This document shows positions 1 through 8,042 of a stretch of DNA of 64,000 bases, one piece after another. The notes under the pieces are model-generated. The model did no database searches and was not told the DNA's origin. It worked only from the letters and a program-made list of their open reading frames with translations. Every line of letters begins with the position of its first letter. Within the stretch, counting starts at the first letter, position 1. Where the stretch lies: the NCBI RefSeq assembly GCF_027270315.1, contig NZ_CP114413.1, forward strand, positions 9,300,001 to 9,364,000, given 5' to 3'. Source of the stretch: Streptomyces cinnabarinus (GTDB lineage Bacteria > Actinomycetota > Actinomycetes > Streptomycetales > Streptomycetaceae). A program made the translations under genes and the position numbers.

Positions 1-56
1 CTGAGCGAACGGGCAACTCTAGTCAGCAGCGTCCAGTGCTCGACCAACTCGTCCAT
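1..56 (-). CDS. 5' end of a gene leaving the window, possibly a Tn3-type transposase
   Basis: An ATG on the minus strand opens a frame reading MDELVEHWTLLTRVARSL that stays open to the window edge, so only 18 codons are visible. The MDELVEHWTLL opening resembles the N-terminal DUF4158 segment of some Tn3-family transposases as I remember it. That is family recall on a very short stretch. The downstream residues needed to confirm it lie outside the window. Confidence 0.3.
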   Translation of the reverse strand, partial: MDELVEHWTLLTRVARSL

Positions 57-194
57 GCCCAACGGCGTACGGGCCACAATGGCCGATCGTCCTCGCGGGG
101 CGTCACACACCGCAGCCGTAACAACGTCCGGCTCACCTGCACGAGGGATGTCCGGACAAGATCACCGCCGTTTGCGGTGGCGGGCGTGCTCCGT

Positions 195-2333
195 TCAGGG
201 GGAATCGTCGGTCTGCGGCGCAGAGTGCAGCTGTTCCCGGGCGGCGTCGTATCGCTCTCGCGACCGGCGGGTGTCCGGCTCCTGCGGCCCGAGTTCCCGC
301 TCCCGCTGGGCGAGCGTGCGCTGGTGCAGCGCAACGGCTTCGGACACTCGGCCCGCGGCGAGATAGGAGTCGGCCAGATTGGACTGGGACCGAAGCGTGT
401 CGCGGTGCCCGGGTCCCAGGACCCGCCTGCGGTCCGCGACGCTCTGTTCCTGCGCGGCGATGGCTTCCTCGTAGCGCCGCGCGTCGTGGTGGGTGTTGGC
501 GATGTTGTGCAGGCACCGCAAGGTGTCCGGGTGGTCCGGTCCCAGTACGGCTGTGCGGCGCTCGAGGACCTGCTCGTGCAGGTCCAGCGCCTCATCGAGC
601 CTGCCTGCCTGCTTGTAGGCGAGTGCGAGGTTGTGCATCGACCACAGCACGTCGGTGTGATCGTCGCCGAGGGCCGCGGCACGGTCACGCAGGATGGCCT
701 GGTGCTGGACGATGGCCTCGTCGGTTCGTCCCATGGCCTTGCAGGTGATGGCCAGCGCCTCCCGCGTCTGCAGGGTGAGCCGGTGCGCCGCGCCGTGCAG
801 CCTCAACCGGGCGTCCAGCGTCACAAAGTGGACGTCGAGCGCCTCCTGCAGACTGCCGAGGGCGCGGAGCGCCTCTCCCAGCCGGTGGCGGGAGGCGAGG
901 GTGTCGGCGTGCCCCTCTCCCAGTGCCGTCGTGCGCCGCTCGGCCGCCCGCGCCAGAGTGCCACGCGCCTGGCCGGTCCACCCCTGGGCCAGCATGAACG
1001 TCCCCACGCCGTGCAGTGCACCTGCGAGCTCGGCGACCGCTTGCCTCGGCACACCACTGACCGAGTCGACGAAGGCGTCCAGGGCCTCGGCGTGCGGGAT
1101 CAGGCCGACCCATTGCGGCCAGTCCGCGACCGTCGAGAACGGGTCCTCGGGAAGGGCGGACCTGAGCAGCTCGCAGGCCATGGCCACTTCCCCGCCGGCC
1201 ACCGTCATGCCCGACCGGAGCAGCCGTCGCAGGAGCTGGTGGACGCTCACGCTTGCGTGGTCCGCAGTGATCAGCGAATAGGCACGCAGGAGTTCGATGT
1301 CGGAGCGGTGGCGTAGCGACGTCTGAGGTTGCGGCGTCAGCAAGCCGAGCGGGATGGGCTCTGGCGCATAGCAGCAGACCGCCTTGAGGAGGCGCACGGC
1401 GCTCGGCCGTAACGCAGCCACGGCGTCGACGCTCAGGCCAAGGCTTCGCGCCGTGTTGCGGCGGTGCACGTCCGTCCACGCCGGTGAGGCAAGGAGTTCG
1501 CCAGGCTCGGCGTCGAGCAGCCGCTGATAGCTCTCGCAGGACAAGCCCTGTTCGCGCATGTAGGCCGCGGCCTGCTGGAGGGCGAGGGGGAGCCCTCCCA
1601 GGTCCGCCGCCAGCCGGTGGGCACCGTCGTCCGCGTCCAGGCCGGTGTGTCCGGAAAGCCACGCCGCGCCAACGGGGGCAGGCAGGGGCTCGACGGCCCT
1701 CGCGGCCAGCCCGCACTCCGTCCAGTCCACGTCCCACCGCGTGGTCACCATCACCGGTCCGCGAGCGATCCGGGCCAGCACAATGGCCACGTCACTCGGC
1801 GTCTCGACACTGTCGAGGACGAGCAGCCAGCCGTCGTGGTGGTGCAGCCAGTCCATGGCCCAGGCGGCTGCATCGTCAGGTGTACGCCAGTGCCGGTGCC
1901 CGGGCAGCAGATGGCGGGCCAGGGCCGCCAGGCCCCGCGTCATGGCCCCGCTGTCCTGCGCGCTGACCCACCAGGTGATCGGATACCGCGTCCGCAGCGC
2001 GCGGGCAGCATGCAGGGCAAGTTCGGTCTTGCCCACACCGGGCATCCCGACCAGTGCCACACCGAAGCCGCCGTCCGAGGGCGCCTCAAGCAGCCGGACG
2101 ACTTCGCTCAGATCATCGTCGCGGCCCCACAGCCGACCGGACGGGGGCCGTGGCGGGTTCGCCACCGGCGTGAACGCGTGAACGTCCGACGCCAGCGGCA
2201 GCTGCGACTCGTGGAAATGCGTGTGCACGCCGCCCTTGACGGTGCCGGCTTGGACAACCGGCCCGTAGACGGTCCCTGACAGGCTGTTCCTGGTGACTTC
2301 CCGCTCCGCCCCGTCGGCCGCGTCCTCCGCCAT
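195..2333 (-). CDS. STAND NTPase: NB-ARC with C-terminal TPR (kinesin-light-chain type) repeats
   Basis: A 712-residue protein from the ATG at 2333; an upstream in-frame TTG would add 31 residues, but GGGGGCAGGC lies just before this ATG. Residues 15-40 carry the NSLSGTVYGPVVQAG / GGVHTHFH segment that often precedes the ATPase in actinobacterial STAND proteins. Walker A is GMPGVGKT (96-103), Walker B is WLLVLDSVE, and a TTRWD sensor and a GLPLAL motif follow. The C-terminal half holds about six TPRs of roughly 42 residues with the LGPDHPDTL signature. STAND proteins are switch ATPases that oligomerise on sensing a ligand, in regulation or conflict. No effector domain is visible, so the output is unknown. 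It stands alone, between an edge fragment and a transposase scar. Confidence 0.85.
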   Translation of the reverse strand: MAEDAADGAEREVTRNSLSGTVYGPVVQAGTVKGGVHTHFHESQLPLASDVHAFTPVANPPRPPSGRLWGRDDDLSEVVRLLEAPSDGGFGVALVGMPGVGKTELALHAARALRTRYPITWWVSAQDSGAMTRGLAALARHLLPGHRHWRTPDDAAAWAMDWLHHHDGWLLVLDSVETPSDVAIVLARIARGPVMVTTRWDVDWTECGLAARAVEPLPAPVGAAWLSGHTGLDADDGAHRLAADLGGLPLALQQAAAYMREQGLSCESYQRLLDAEPGELLASPAWTDVHRRNTARSLGLSVDAVAALRPSAVRLLKAVCCYAPEPIPLGLLTPQPQTSLRHRSDIELLRAYSLITADHASVSVHQLLRRLLRSGMTVAGGEVAMACELLRSALPEDPFSTVADWPQWVGLIPHAEALDAFVDSVSGVPRQAVAELAGALHGVGTFMLAQGWTGQARGTLARAAERRTTALGEGHADTLASRHRLGEALRALGSLQEALDVHFVTLDARLRLHGAAHRLTLQTREALAITCKAMGRTDEAIVQHQAILRDRAAALGDDHTDVLWSMHNLALAYKQAGRLDEALDLHEQVLERRTAVLGPDHPDTLRCLHNIANTHHDARRYEEAIAAQEQSVADRRRVLGPGHRDTLRSQSNLADSYLAAGRVSEAVALHQRTLAQRERELGPQEPDTRRSRERYDAAREQLHSAPQTDDSP

Positions 2334-2426
2334 GCCTGCCCCCGTTCGCCCCAAATCACAGCCTTGCACAGGTCGACCTAGGAGTGCTGCCCTCAAAGGG
2401 TCAGGCTCACATCCGGGGCGATGCAA

Positions 2427-2650
2427 GGGTGCGAAAGCCTGCAGCCATCAGAGCGTTGTCGGCGATGGCGTGGATGAGGTGTCCGTTCAGGCGGAACGTG
2501 ATGGTACGGCCAGCCGGGGCGAACCGACCCGGTAACGGCCACCTGCCAAGCCGACGAGTCCATCCCGGTGGACCTCGCGCTCGACCTCGACCGGCTCGTC
2601 GGCGGCGTGGAGGGCCGTGCCGCTCCGTGCCCTGGGCAGAGCGGCCGGGA
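2427..2650 (-). pseudogene. Decayed transposase C-terminus (IS481-like)
   Basis: Read on the minus strand in two frames, the segment gives PVEVEREVHRDGLVGLAGG and then AGRTITFRLNGHLIHAIAD. This resembles the C-terminal beta-rich end of IS481-type transposases (EVxRxVxxxGLVxLAGxxxxVGxxLAGxxVTxRLxGxLxHV). A frameshift near 2510 separates the halves and nothing upstream restores a full gene. The family call rests on pattern memory. Confidence 0.45.
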
Positions 2651-2772
2651 CGGGAGCTGACGGACGTTCAGTCGAACGTGTCGACGATGTCCAGAGCGCA
2701 AACGGTCAAGCATCTCCTGCGAGGTCACAGCTCCACCGAAAGTCACGGAGTGACCAGACCTACCATGGCGTC

Positions 2773-3132
2773 ATGGGGCTCGACTTGTACGCAGGCATCC
2801 CAGTCAACGACTACACAGTGGCACTGCAATGGTACGAACGACTGCTTGGCTCCCCGCCGACATTCATCGCGAGTAACACCGAGGCGGTATGGGAACTCGC
2901 GGAACATCGATCAGTGTTCATCGAACACCGGCCCGGGCACGCCGGCCACGCCCTGCACACCATCTTTGTCGACGACTTCGATACCCGCATCGCCCAGATC
3001 GCTGATCGGGGACTGGAGCCCACGAAACACGAGACCTACTCCAACGGCGTACGCAAGGCCACCTACCACGACCCGGACGGAAACGAGATCGGGTTCGGCG
3101 GCGCCCCCTCTGACCACAACCGGCCTGCGTGA
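2773..3132 (+). CDS. VOC (glyoxalase/bleomycin-resistance fold) protein
   Basis: A 119-residue single-domain protein starting MGLDLYAGIPVNDY at an ATG; in-frame codons further upstream read through low-quality sequence. It has the paired beta-alpha-beta-beta-beta layout of the VOC superfamily: an N-terminal half ending in the EHRPGHAGHALHTIF strand, and a C-terminal half ending in YHDPDGNEIGFGG, where the DPDGNxI signature and a metal-binding Glu are usual. Members bind or detoxify small molecules or act as dioxygenases; no substrate can be assigned. It is monocistronic between IS remnants. Confidence 0.8.
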   Translation: MGLDLYAGIPVNDYTVALQWYERLLGSPPTFIASNTEAVWELAEHRSVFIEHRPGHAGHALHTIFVDDFDTRIAQIADRGLEPTKHETYSNGVRKATYHDPDGNEIGFGGAPSDHNRPA

Positions 3133-3179
3133 TGACCTACCGCCACCCGGTCCAGGCCCGCTATGTGCTCACCAGGCGC

Positions 3180-3330
3180 TCATGTGCGGGTCCTCTTGAG
3201 GCGTCTCCAGCAGATGGGACCGTAGGCGAGTGAGACGAAGGCGTCGTGGAGTTCGAGGCGTTGTTCCCAGCGGACGGCGAGGCGTTTGAAGTGGTCTAGC
3301 AGGGCGAACGTCTCTGCTCGACGACGTACA
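3180..3330 (-). pseudogene. IS5-family transposase C-terminal remnant
   Basis: The minus strand reads ETFALLDHFKRLAVRWEQR and continues LELHDAFVSLAYGPICWRRL to a stop at 3180. This is the hallmark end of IS5-group transposases (RTFALLHxFKRLAxRWE...HxAFxxLAxALICWRRL). Only about 45 residues remain. The homology stops abruptly near 3330, where an IstB-like fragment begins on the opposite strand, so this is a junction scar. Confidence 0.7.
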
Positions 3331-3511
3331 GCGTCGCCATCGCCTCCAACGAGTCCTGCGGCGCCTGGACCAAGGCTTCGCCGACCCCCGCCTCTGCGCG
3401 GCAATCGGCGACCGTCTCGCGTTCATCGGCACCTTCTTAGAAGCTGGCCCCGACTCCTACGGCCTCGCCAGCACCCGAGCACGAGCCGAAGAACCTGCCA
3501 AGGTCGGCTGA
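3327..3511 (+). pseudogene. istB: IS21-family IstB ATPase C-terminal remnant, frameshifted
   Basis: The plus strand reads YSVAIASNESCGAWTK in one frame and FADPRLCAAIGDRLAF in the next, continuing to a stop at 3511 through EAGPDSYGLASTRARAEE. Together they match the C-terminal end of IstB helper ATPases (SNxxFxxWxxxFxDPxLxxAxxDRLxxxxxxxETGxxSYR). One frameshift lies near 3375 and all of the N-terminal ATPase region is gone. It abuts the oppositely oriented IS5 remnant. Confidence 0.65.
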
Positions 3512-3567
3512 TTCACTGGAAGCCGACTCGCCCAACGGGTGCATCTGGCCGGGGATAGGGTCGGCGG

Positions 3568-4554
3568 ATGCGCCAGTTCACGGACAGTGAAGCCTTGTCA
3601 GGGATCGTGCATGCGGCACTGGGGGCGGAGGCCCGCGTTGTCGGGGTGGACCGGTTGCGCGGCGGGAGTAAGAAGGGGGTCTACCGGGTTCACACGAGCG
3701 GATCACATGCAGCGAGTGTGATCATCTACAGCTGGGCCGAGGCCGAGAACTTCTGGCCGGCTGCGGAAGTCATCGACCCGGCCCACCCGTTCGCTCCCGC
3801 CTCCGGGCTTGCCCCCTTCCTGGCGGCCCAGCGGAGACTGGCCGGTCTTGAAGTCCGGGTTCCAGGGGTGCTTCTCGCTGACGACAGCCGACGCCGCTAC
3901 CCGGCTGACGTGGCAGTTGTCGAGGACGTTGCCGGCGGCACTCTGGAAGCGCTCCTGAAGACGGATCCCGCACGCGCATCACATGCCTTGAGCGAGCTGG
4001 CCGCAATGCTCGACGTGATGCACCGGCAGCACAGTCAGCACTACGGCAGGGTGGACGTTCTCGAATCAGGCGACAAAGCGAGTGGTAATTCATGCGAGCA
4101 ACTGGTGCTCGAACGTGCCCTCGAGGATCTGGCCGAGGCGGCTGAACGCGACCCCAGCATCGGATCTGCCGCAGCTTTTCTGCACGATCGCTTGCAGGAG
4201 CTGGCCACGCGAGTGGCTCCGCGCACGCACCACGGACTGATCCACGGCGAACTCGGGCCCGACCACGTCTTGGTCGATGCCTCCAGCCACCCCGTCCTCA
4301 TCGACATCGAGGGCCTGATGTTCTTCGATGTCGAGTGGGAGCACGTGTTCCTGCAGCTCCGTTTCGGCGACCAGTACCCAGCCTTGTCCCGCCCCGGACT
4401 CGATCCGGCACGGCTCGACCTCTACATGCTCGCGATGCGCCTCTCCCTGGTGGCAGGCCCCCTTCGCCTGCTCGATGGAGACTTCCCGCACCGCACGGTG
4501 ATGCAGGAAATCGCCGAGCACAACGCGAAGGAAGCGTTGGCTCTGTTGGTCTGA
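3568..4554 (+). CDS. APH-superfamily phosphotransferase
   Basis: A 328-residue protein from an ATG preceded by a GGGTCGGCGG purine tract. It has an aminoglycoside-phosphotransferase/fructosamine-kinase fold: an N-lobe with RLRGGSKKGVYRV as the nucleotide loop and a catalytic loop HGELGPDHVLVD (H226, E228) where classical members have HGDLHxxN, followed by LIDIEG for the metal-binding DxD-like motif. The HGEL variant is shared by a recognisable subfamily. Enzymes of this fold transfer ATP phosphate to hydroxylated or amino small molecules, and resistance is only one possibility. No partner gene is adjacent. Confidence 0.8.
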   Translation: MRQFTDSEALSGIVHAALGAEARVVGVDRLRGGSKKGVYRVHTSGSHAASVIIYSWAEAENFWPAAEVIDPAHPFAPASGLAPFLAAQRRLAGLEVRVPGVLLADDSRRRYPADVAVVEDVAGGTLEALLKTDPARASHALSELAAMLDVMHRQHSQHYGRVDVLESGDKASGNSCEQLVLERALEDLAEAAERDPSIGSAAAFLHDRLQELATRVAPRTHHGLIHGELGPDHVLVDASSHPVLIDIEGLMFFDVEWEHVFLQLRFGDQYPALSRPGLDPARLDLYMLAMRLSLVAGPLRLLDGDFPHRTVMQEIAEHNAKEALALLV

Positions 4555-4623
4555 CCACCACCATCCGCCCACCGTGAAGGTGTTCGCCGGCCCAGGACTC
4601 GGCAGAGTGCGACGCTCGAATTC

Positions 4624-4854
4624 TTAGTCCAAACGCGTTGTCAGCCGGCCGAGATCGCGCCGGGCACCGTGAGGGAGGTGAAGCATGACCTTTTCCAGAT
4701 CATCGCGGGCATACTCCACCTCCAGTCCGGGCTGCCAGACCTGGGACGCGTTCAGATAGCGGCCGGGTTGCCTGAACGCCCACTCGAAACGGGCGAGCGC
4801 GTCAGCAACTGCGCCAGGCCACATCCGCGCATCTTCGACGCGGCGGACAGCCAC
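4624..4854 (-). CDS. Small hypothetical protein, possibly a truncated gene
   Basis: A 76-residue frame from a GTG at 4854, with GAGGAC just upstream, ending at TAA. Its codon use looks real: DALARFEWAFRQPGRYLNAS, then VWQPGLEVEYARDDLEKV. The open frame extends further upstream, but there it overlaps a radical-SAM-like fragment read on the other strand, so the true 5' end may have been lost. I recognise no family. Confidence 0.4.
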   Translation of the reverse strand: MAVRRVEDARMWPGAVADALARFEWAFRQPGRYLNASQVWQPGLEVEYARDDLEKVMLHLPHGARRDLGRLTTRLD

Positions 4855-4938
4855 ACGAGTCCTCGCGGAGACGCCCCTGATCTTCCGAACTACTACGTGT
4901 CCGCGACGCCGCCACCGCTCAGCGCGGACGGCCTTCGG

Positions 4939-5073
4939 GCGCCCGCGCCGGGCAGCGTGACCTTCCTCGAATCGGAGATCACCAGCCGCTGCCGGCTGAC
5001 GTGTTCCTCGTACTGTTACGCCGAAGCCGGCCCGACCAAGAGCCACGCGGCCGCTGGGAGCCCTGGCTCATGA
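4939..5073 (+). pseudogene. Radical SAM protein N-terminal fragment
   Basis: In-frame residues VTFLESEITSRCRLTCSSYC continue into YAEAGPTKSH and then degenerate. They match the start of actinobacterial radical SAM enzymes of the RiPP-maturase kind (FLELEITxRCxLxCxxxCYxxAGPTxxHGTM), in which the three cysteines bind the 4Fe-4S cluster. Nothing after about 40 residues supports a TIM barrel, so this is an orphan stub. No precursor peptide or transporter gene is nearby. Confidence 0.5.
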
Positions 5074-5175
5074 CGGCGGCCGCCCTCGCGGCCTGCCTGC
5101 CGTCGTAAGGCAACCCCGGACAGCGCTGGGCCCTCATACCAGTCGAACCAAGCGGTACTCGGAGAGGAGCGTCTG

Positions 5176-7302
5176 TTGGCCCGTCAGTTGTCCCGCCGGA
5201 AGTTCGTGGTCTACTCGCTCGCGGCGTCCACGTTGACCGTCGCCGCGCCGCTCGGCTGTGCCTCGTCGACGGCGGAGGGCATCGAGTCCACCGTGGCGGG
5301 CAGGCGCCGACCGTCTGACGTCCTGGTGACCGGAACCGACGAGGAGATGTTGGTCCTGGAAATCACGACCGCCAACAAGGTTGTCGTACGGCTGCCGCGC
5401 GTCGAGGTCGGGCAGGGCGTCACGACCGCGGTCGCCATGATGATCGCCGAGGAACTGGACGCCCGGCTCGTCGACGTCGACATCCCGCTCGCCGAGGCCC
5501 GCACCAAGGGGAACCAGTACACCGGCGGTTCGAACTCGGTGAGTTCGCTGTACGGTCCTGCCCGGCAGCTGGCCGCCATGGCGCGCGCCAAACTGGTGAC
5601 CGCGGCCGCGAAGCGGTGGCACGTCCCCGCGCGGTCCCTGCGCACCCGGGACACGCGGGTGATCGCCCCGGACGGTCGTTCGGCCACCTTCGGCTCCCTG
5701 ACCGCGAGCGCCGCCGGTATCCAGCGGCCCTCCGTGTCGAGCCGGCCAAAGCCGGCGTCCCGGCACCGTGTGATCGGGCGGCCCACCACCCGGATCGACG
5801 CCCGGGACATCGTCACCGGCAAGGCCACATACGCCGGAGACCTGACGGTGGCCGGAGCGAAGCCGACCGTGGTGGCCCGCCCGCCGACACTGGGCGGCAC
5901 GGTTGTCTCGGTCGACGACCGGGCGGCCCGCGTGATGCCGGGCGTCCACGCGGTCGTCAAGGTCGCCGGCGGGGTCGCGGTGGTGGCGGACTCCTTCCAC
6001 CATGCCTTCAAGGCCCGGGACGCCCTGCGGATCACCTGGGCGCCGGGCCCGCTCGCGTCGCTGTCCGACGCCGAGATCCGCTCGCGGCTGCGGGCGGCCG
6101 TGCCACGCCTCGGCCCTGCGCCCCGCGGATCGGCGCAGACCGAGGGCGAGTTCGAGTTCGCCTTCGTCAGCCATGCCCCGATGGAGGTGCTGACCGCGGT
6201 GGCGGACGTACGTGCCGGTCGCGCCGAGATCTGGTTCTCCTCCCAGACGCCGATGGACGCTCGCGACAGCATCGCCGCGGCCGTTGGCCTGCCCGCGTCG
6301 AAGGTCAGGGTCCATGTCATGCGCGGCGGCGGCTCGTTCGGCCGGCGGCTGAACTACGACGCCGCCATCGAGGCGGCCCTCATCTCGAAGGCGGCCCGCC
6401 GGCCGGTCAAGCTGATGTGGAGCCGCGCCGACGATTTCCGGCACGGCAGGATGCGCCCCGCCAGCCACCACCGGATCCGGGCCAGCCATGCCCGGGGAAG
6501 AGTGGTGGCCTTCGCCCACTCGATGGCGTCGGTGAGCGAGGCCTTCCCGGAGTCGGGGGCGACCGCTCAGGGCGGTGTGACCCGGGCCGTCGCCGGCGCC
6601 GCAAACCCGCTGCCCAGTGACAGCGGCCTGTACAACTTCGGGCGCCTGTCGGGGGATTCGGGCTCGGTCGAGCTGGCGATCCCCCTCGGCGCCTGGCGCT
6701 CGGTGGACTCCGGGACGATGCGCACCGCCGAGGAGATCGTCGTCGACGAGGTGGCCAGGAGCCTGGGCAGGGATCCGGTCGCCTTCCGGCGTACCACGCT
6801 CAGGAACAAGGCCGTGAAAGCAGTACTCGAGAAAGTCGCGACCACCGGACACTGGGGTCGGCCGCTGCCGGCCGGCCAGGCGCAGGGCGTCGCCGTCCAC
6901 GAGGAGTACGGCTCCTGCGTGGCCTGCCTCGTCGAGATCAACGCCACCGACCCGAAGAACCCCCGCGTGACCAGGGTCGTGGTGGCGGCCGACGTCGGAA
7001 CGGCCGTCAATCCACGCGGACTTGAGGCCCAGCTCATGGGCACAGTGATCGACGGCATCTCCACCGTGCTCCAGGCCGGCCTCCACATCGACCAGGGGGC
7101 AGTCCGCGAAAGCAGCTACGCCGACTTCCACTACGCCCGCCAGCGGCACGCCCCCCTGCACTTCGAGGCGCACCTCATACCCTCCCGGCGGGAGCCCGGC
7201 GGGGCGGGCGAACTCGGTGTCCCAGCCGCGGCCGGTGCCGTCGCCAACGCCTACGCCCGCGCGACCGGCACCAAGCCGCGTCGCTTCCCCCTCACCTTCT
7301 GA
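5176..7302 (+). CDS. Molybdopterin subunit of a xanthine dehydrogenase-family hydroxylase (IorB/CoxL-like), Tat-exported
   Basis: A 708-residue protein from TTG, chosen because GGAGAGGAG lies 6 nt upstream. It opens with a twin-arginine signal (SRRKFVVYSLAAS) and then the split aldehyde-oxidase domains of the isoquinoline 1-oxidoreductase beta-subunit family. Motifs seen are VEVGQGVTTAVAMMIAEEL, the RGGGSFGRRLNYD cofactor loop, and near the C-terminus GGAGELGVPA, with E679 as the expected catalytic base. The enzyme hydroxylates aldehydes or N-heterocycles at a Mo-cytosine-dinucleotide site outside the membrane. The 2Fe-2S partner follows 28 nt downstream. No FAD subunit is present, as is usual for this class. 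Substrate unknown. Confidence 0.85.
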   Translation: MARQLSRRKFVVYSLAASTLTVAAPLGCASSTAEGIESTVAGRRRPSDVLVTGTDEEMLVLEITTANKVVVRLPRVEVGQGVTTAVAMMIAEELDARLVDVDIPLAEARTKGNQYTGGSNSVSSLYGPARQLAAMARAKLVTAAAKRWHVPARSLRTRDTRVIAPDGRSATFGSLTASAAGIQRPSVSSRPKPASRHRVIGRPTTRIDARDIVTGKATYAGDLTVAGAKPTVVARPPTLGGTVVSVDDRAARVMPGVHAVVKVAGGVAVVADSFHHAFKARDALRITWAPGPLASLSDAEIRSRLRAAVPRLGPAPRGSAQTEGEFEFAFVSHAPMEVLTAVADVRAGRAEIWFSSQTPMDARDSIAAAVGLPASKVRVHVMRGGGSFGRRLNYDAAIEAALISKAARRPVKLMWSRADDFRHGRMRPASHHRIRASHARGRVVAFAHSMASVSEAFPESGATAQGGVTRAVAGAANPLPSDSGLYNFGRLSGDSGSVELAIPLGAWRSVDSGTMRTAEEIVVDEVARSLGRDPVAFRRTTLRNKAVKAVLEKVATTGHWGRPLPAGQAQGVAVHEEYGSCVACLVEINATDPKNPRVTRVVVAADVGTAVNPRGLEAQLMGTVIDGISTVLQAGLHIDQGAVRESSYADFHYARQRHAPLHFEAHLIPSRREPGGAGELGVPAAAGAVANAYARATGTKPRRFPLTF

Positions 7303-7330
7303 TCCGAGCCCGATTCCGACAAGGACACCG

Positions 7331-7786
7331 ATGCCCTCCTACTCCTTCGTCCTCAACGGGAAGCCGGTCACCGTCGAGGCCCCCGCCGACATGCCCCTGC
7401 TGTGGGTGCTGCGCGACCTGCTGAACGTCACCGGCCCCAAGTACGGCTGCGGTGTGGGCGTCTGCCGCGCGTGTACGAGCCACCTGGACGGCGGGGAGAT
7501 CCAGCCCTGTGTCGTTCCGGTCGCCGACTGCGCCGGCCGCCGGGTCACCACGATCGAAGGCCTGGCCGACGGCGATAGGCTGCACCCCGTGCAACAGGCC
7601 TGGCTCGACTGCGATGTCGCGCAGTGCGGCTTCTGCCAGCCGGGCCAGATCATGGCAGCCGTGGCCCTGCTGAAGAAGACGCCCCGGCCGACCGACGCCG
7701 CCATCGACCGGATCGAGAACGTCTGCCGCTGTGGCACGTACCCCCGGATCCGCGAAGCGATCAAGAAGGCGTCAGCGGACGGCTGA
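7331..7786 (+). CDS. 2Fe-2S subunit of the molybdenum hydroxylase (IorA/CoxS-like)
   Basis: A 151-residue protein from ATG at 7331; earlier in-frame codons only encode a low-complexity Pro/Ser stretch that overlaps the large-subunit gene. The plant-type ferredoxin cluster ligands are C40, C45, C48 and C60 (YGCGVGVCRACT); the second all-alpha 2Fe-2S domain has C99, C102, C132 and C134 (CGFCQPGQ and CRCG). It passes electrons from the molybdenum site to an external acceptor. It has no signal of its own, so it is probably carried out with the Tat-signal-bearing large subunit encoded just upstream. Confidence 0.9.
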   Translation: MPSYSFVLNGKPVTVEAPADMPLLWVLRDLLNVTGPKYGCGVGVCRACTSHLDGGEIQPCVVPVADCAGRRVTTIEGLADGDRLHPVQQAWLDCDVAQCGFCQPGQIMAAVALLKKTPRPTDAAIDRIENVCRCGTYPRIREAIKKASADG

Positions 7787-8042
7787 CGCCTCCATGGCGT
7801 CAGCGGGGGAGGGGGGGCGGACACTCTCCCCGGGGAACGCGGTCGGCGAGCGATATCGTGGCGCGCAGCGCGCCGGGCTGGACGAAGGCGTCCGCGAGGC
7901 GGAAGCTCATGATCTCGTCGGCTTTGCTGCGCATGCGCACCGTTCGGCCTCGCACGTTGAAGAAGGTGCGGGTCCGTGGGCCGGTCGGCCGTCGCCGTAC
8001 TCGCCCCGACGCGGTCGCCGGGGGAATGCCTAATCATCTGGC

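Noticed and set aside
195..1316. Long plus-strand frames opposite the STAND gene (for example 36-1316)
   Set aside because: They are antisense shadows of a GC-rich gene; the minus frame has the NB-ARC and TPR motifs.
5134..7173. A 679-codon minus-strand frame opposite the molybdenum hydroxylase
   Set aside because: Composition is shadow-like (Arg/Gly/His-rich) and no motif is present, while the plus frame has complete family signatures.
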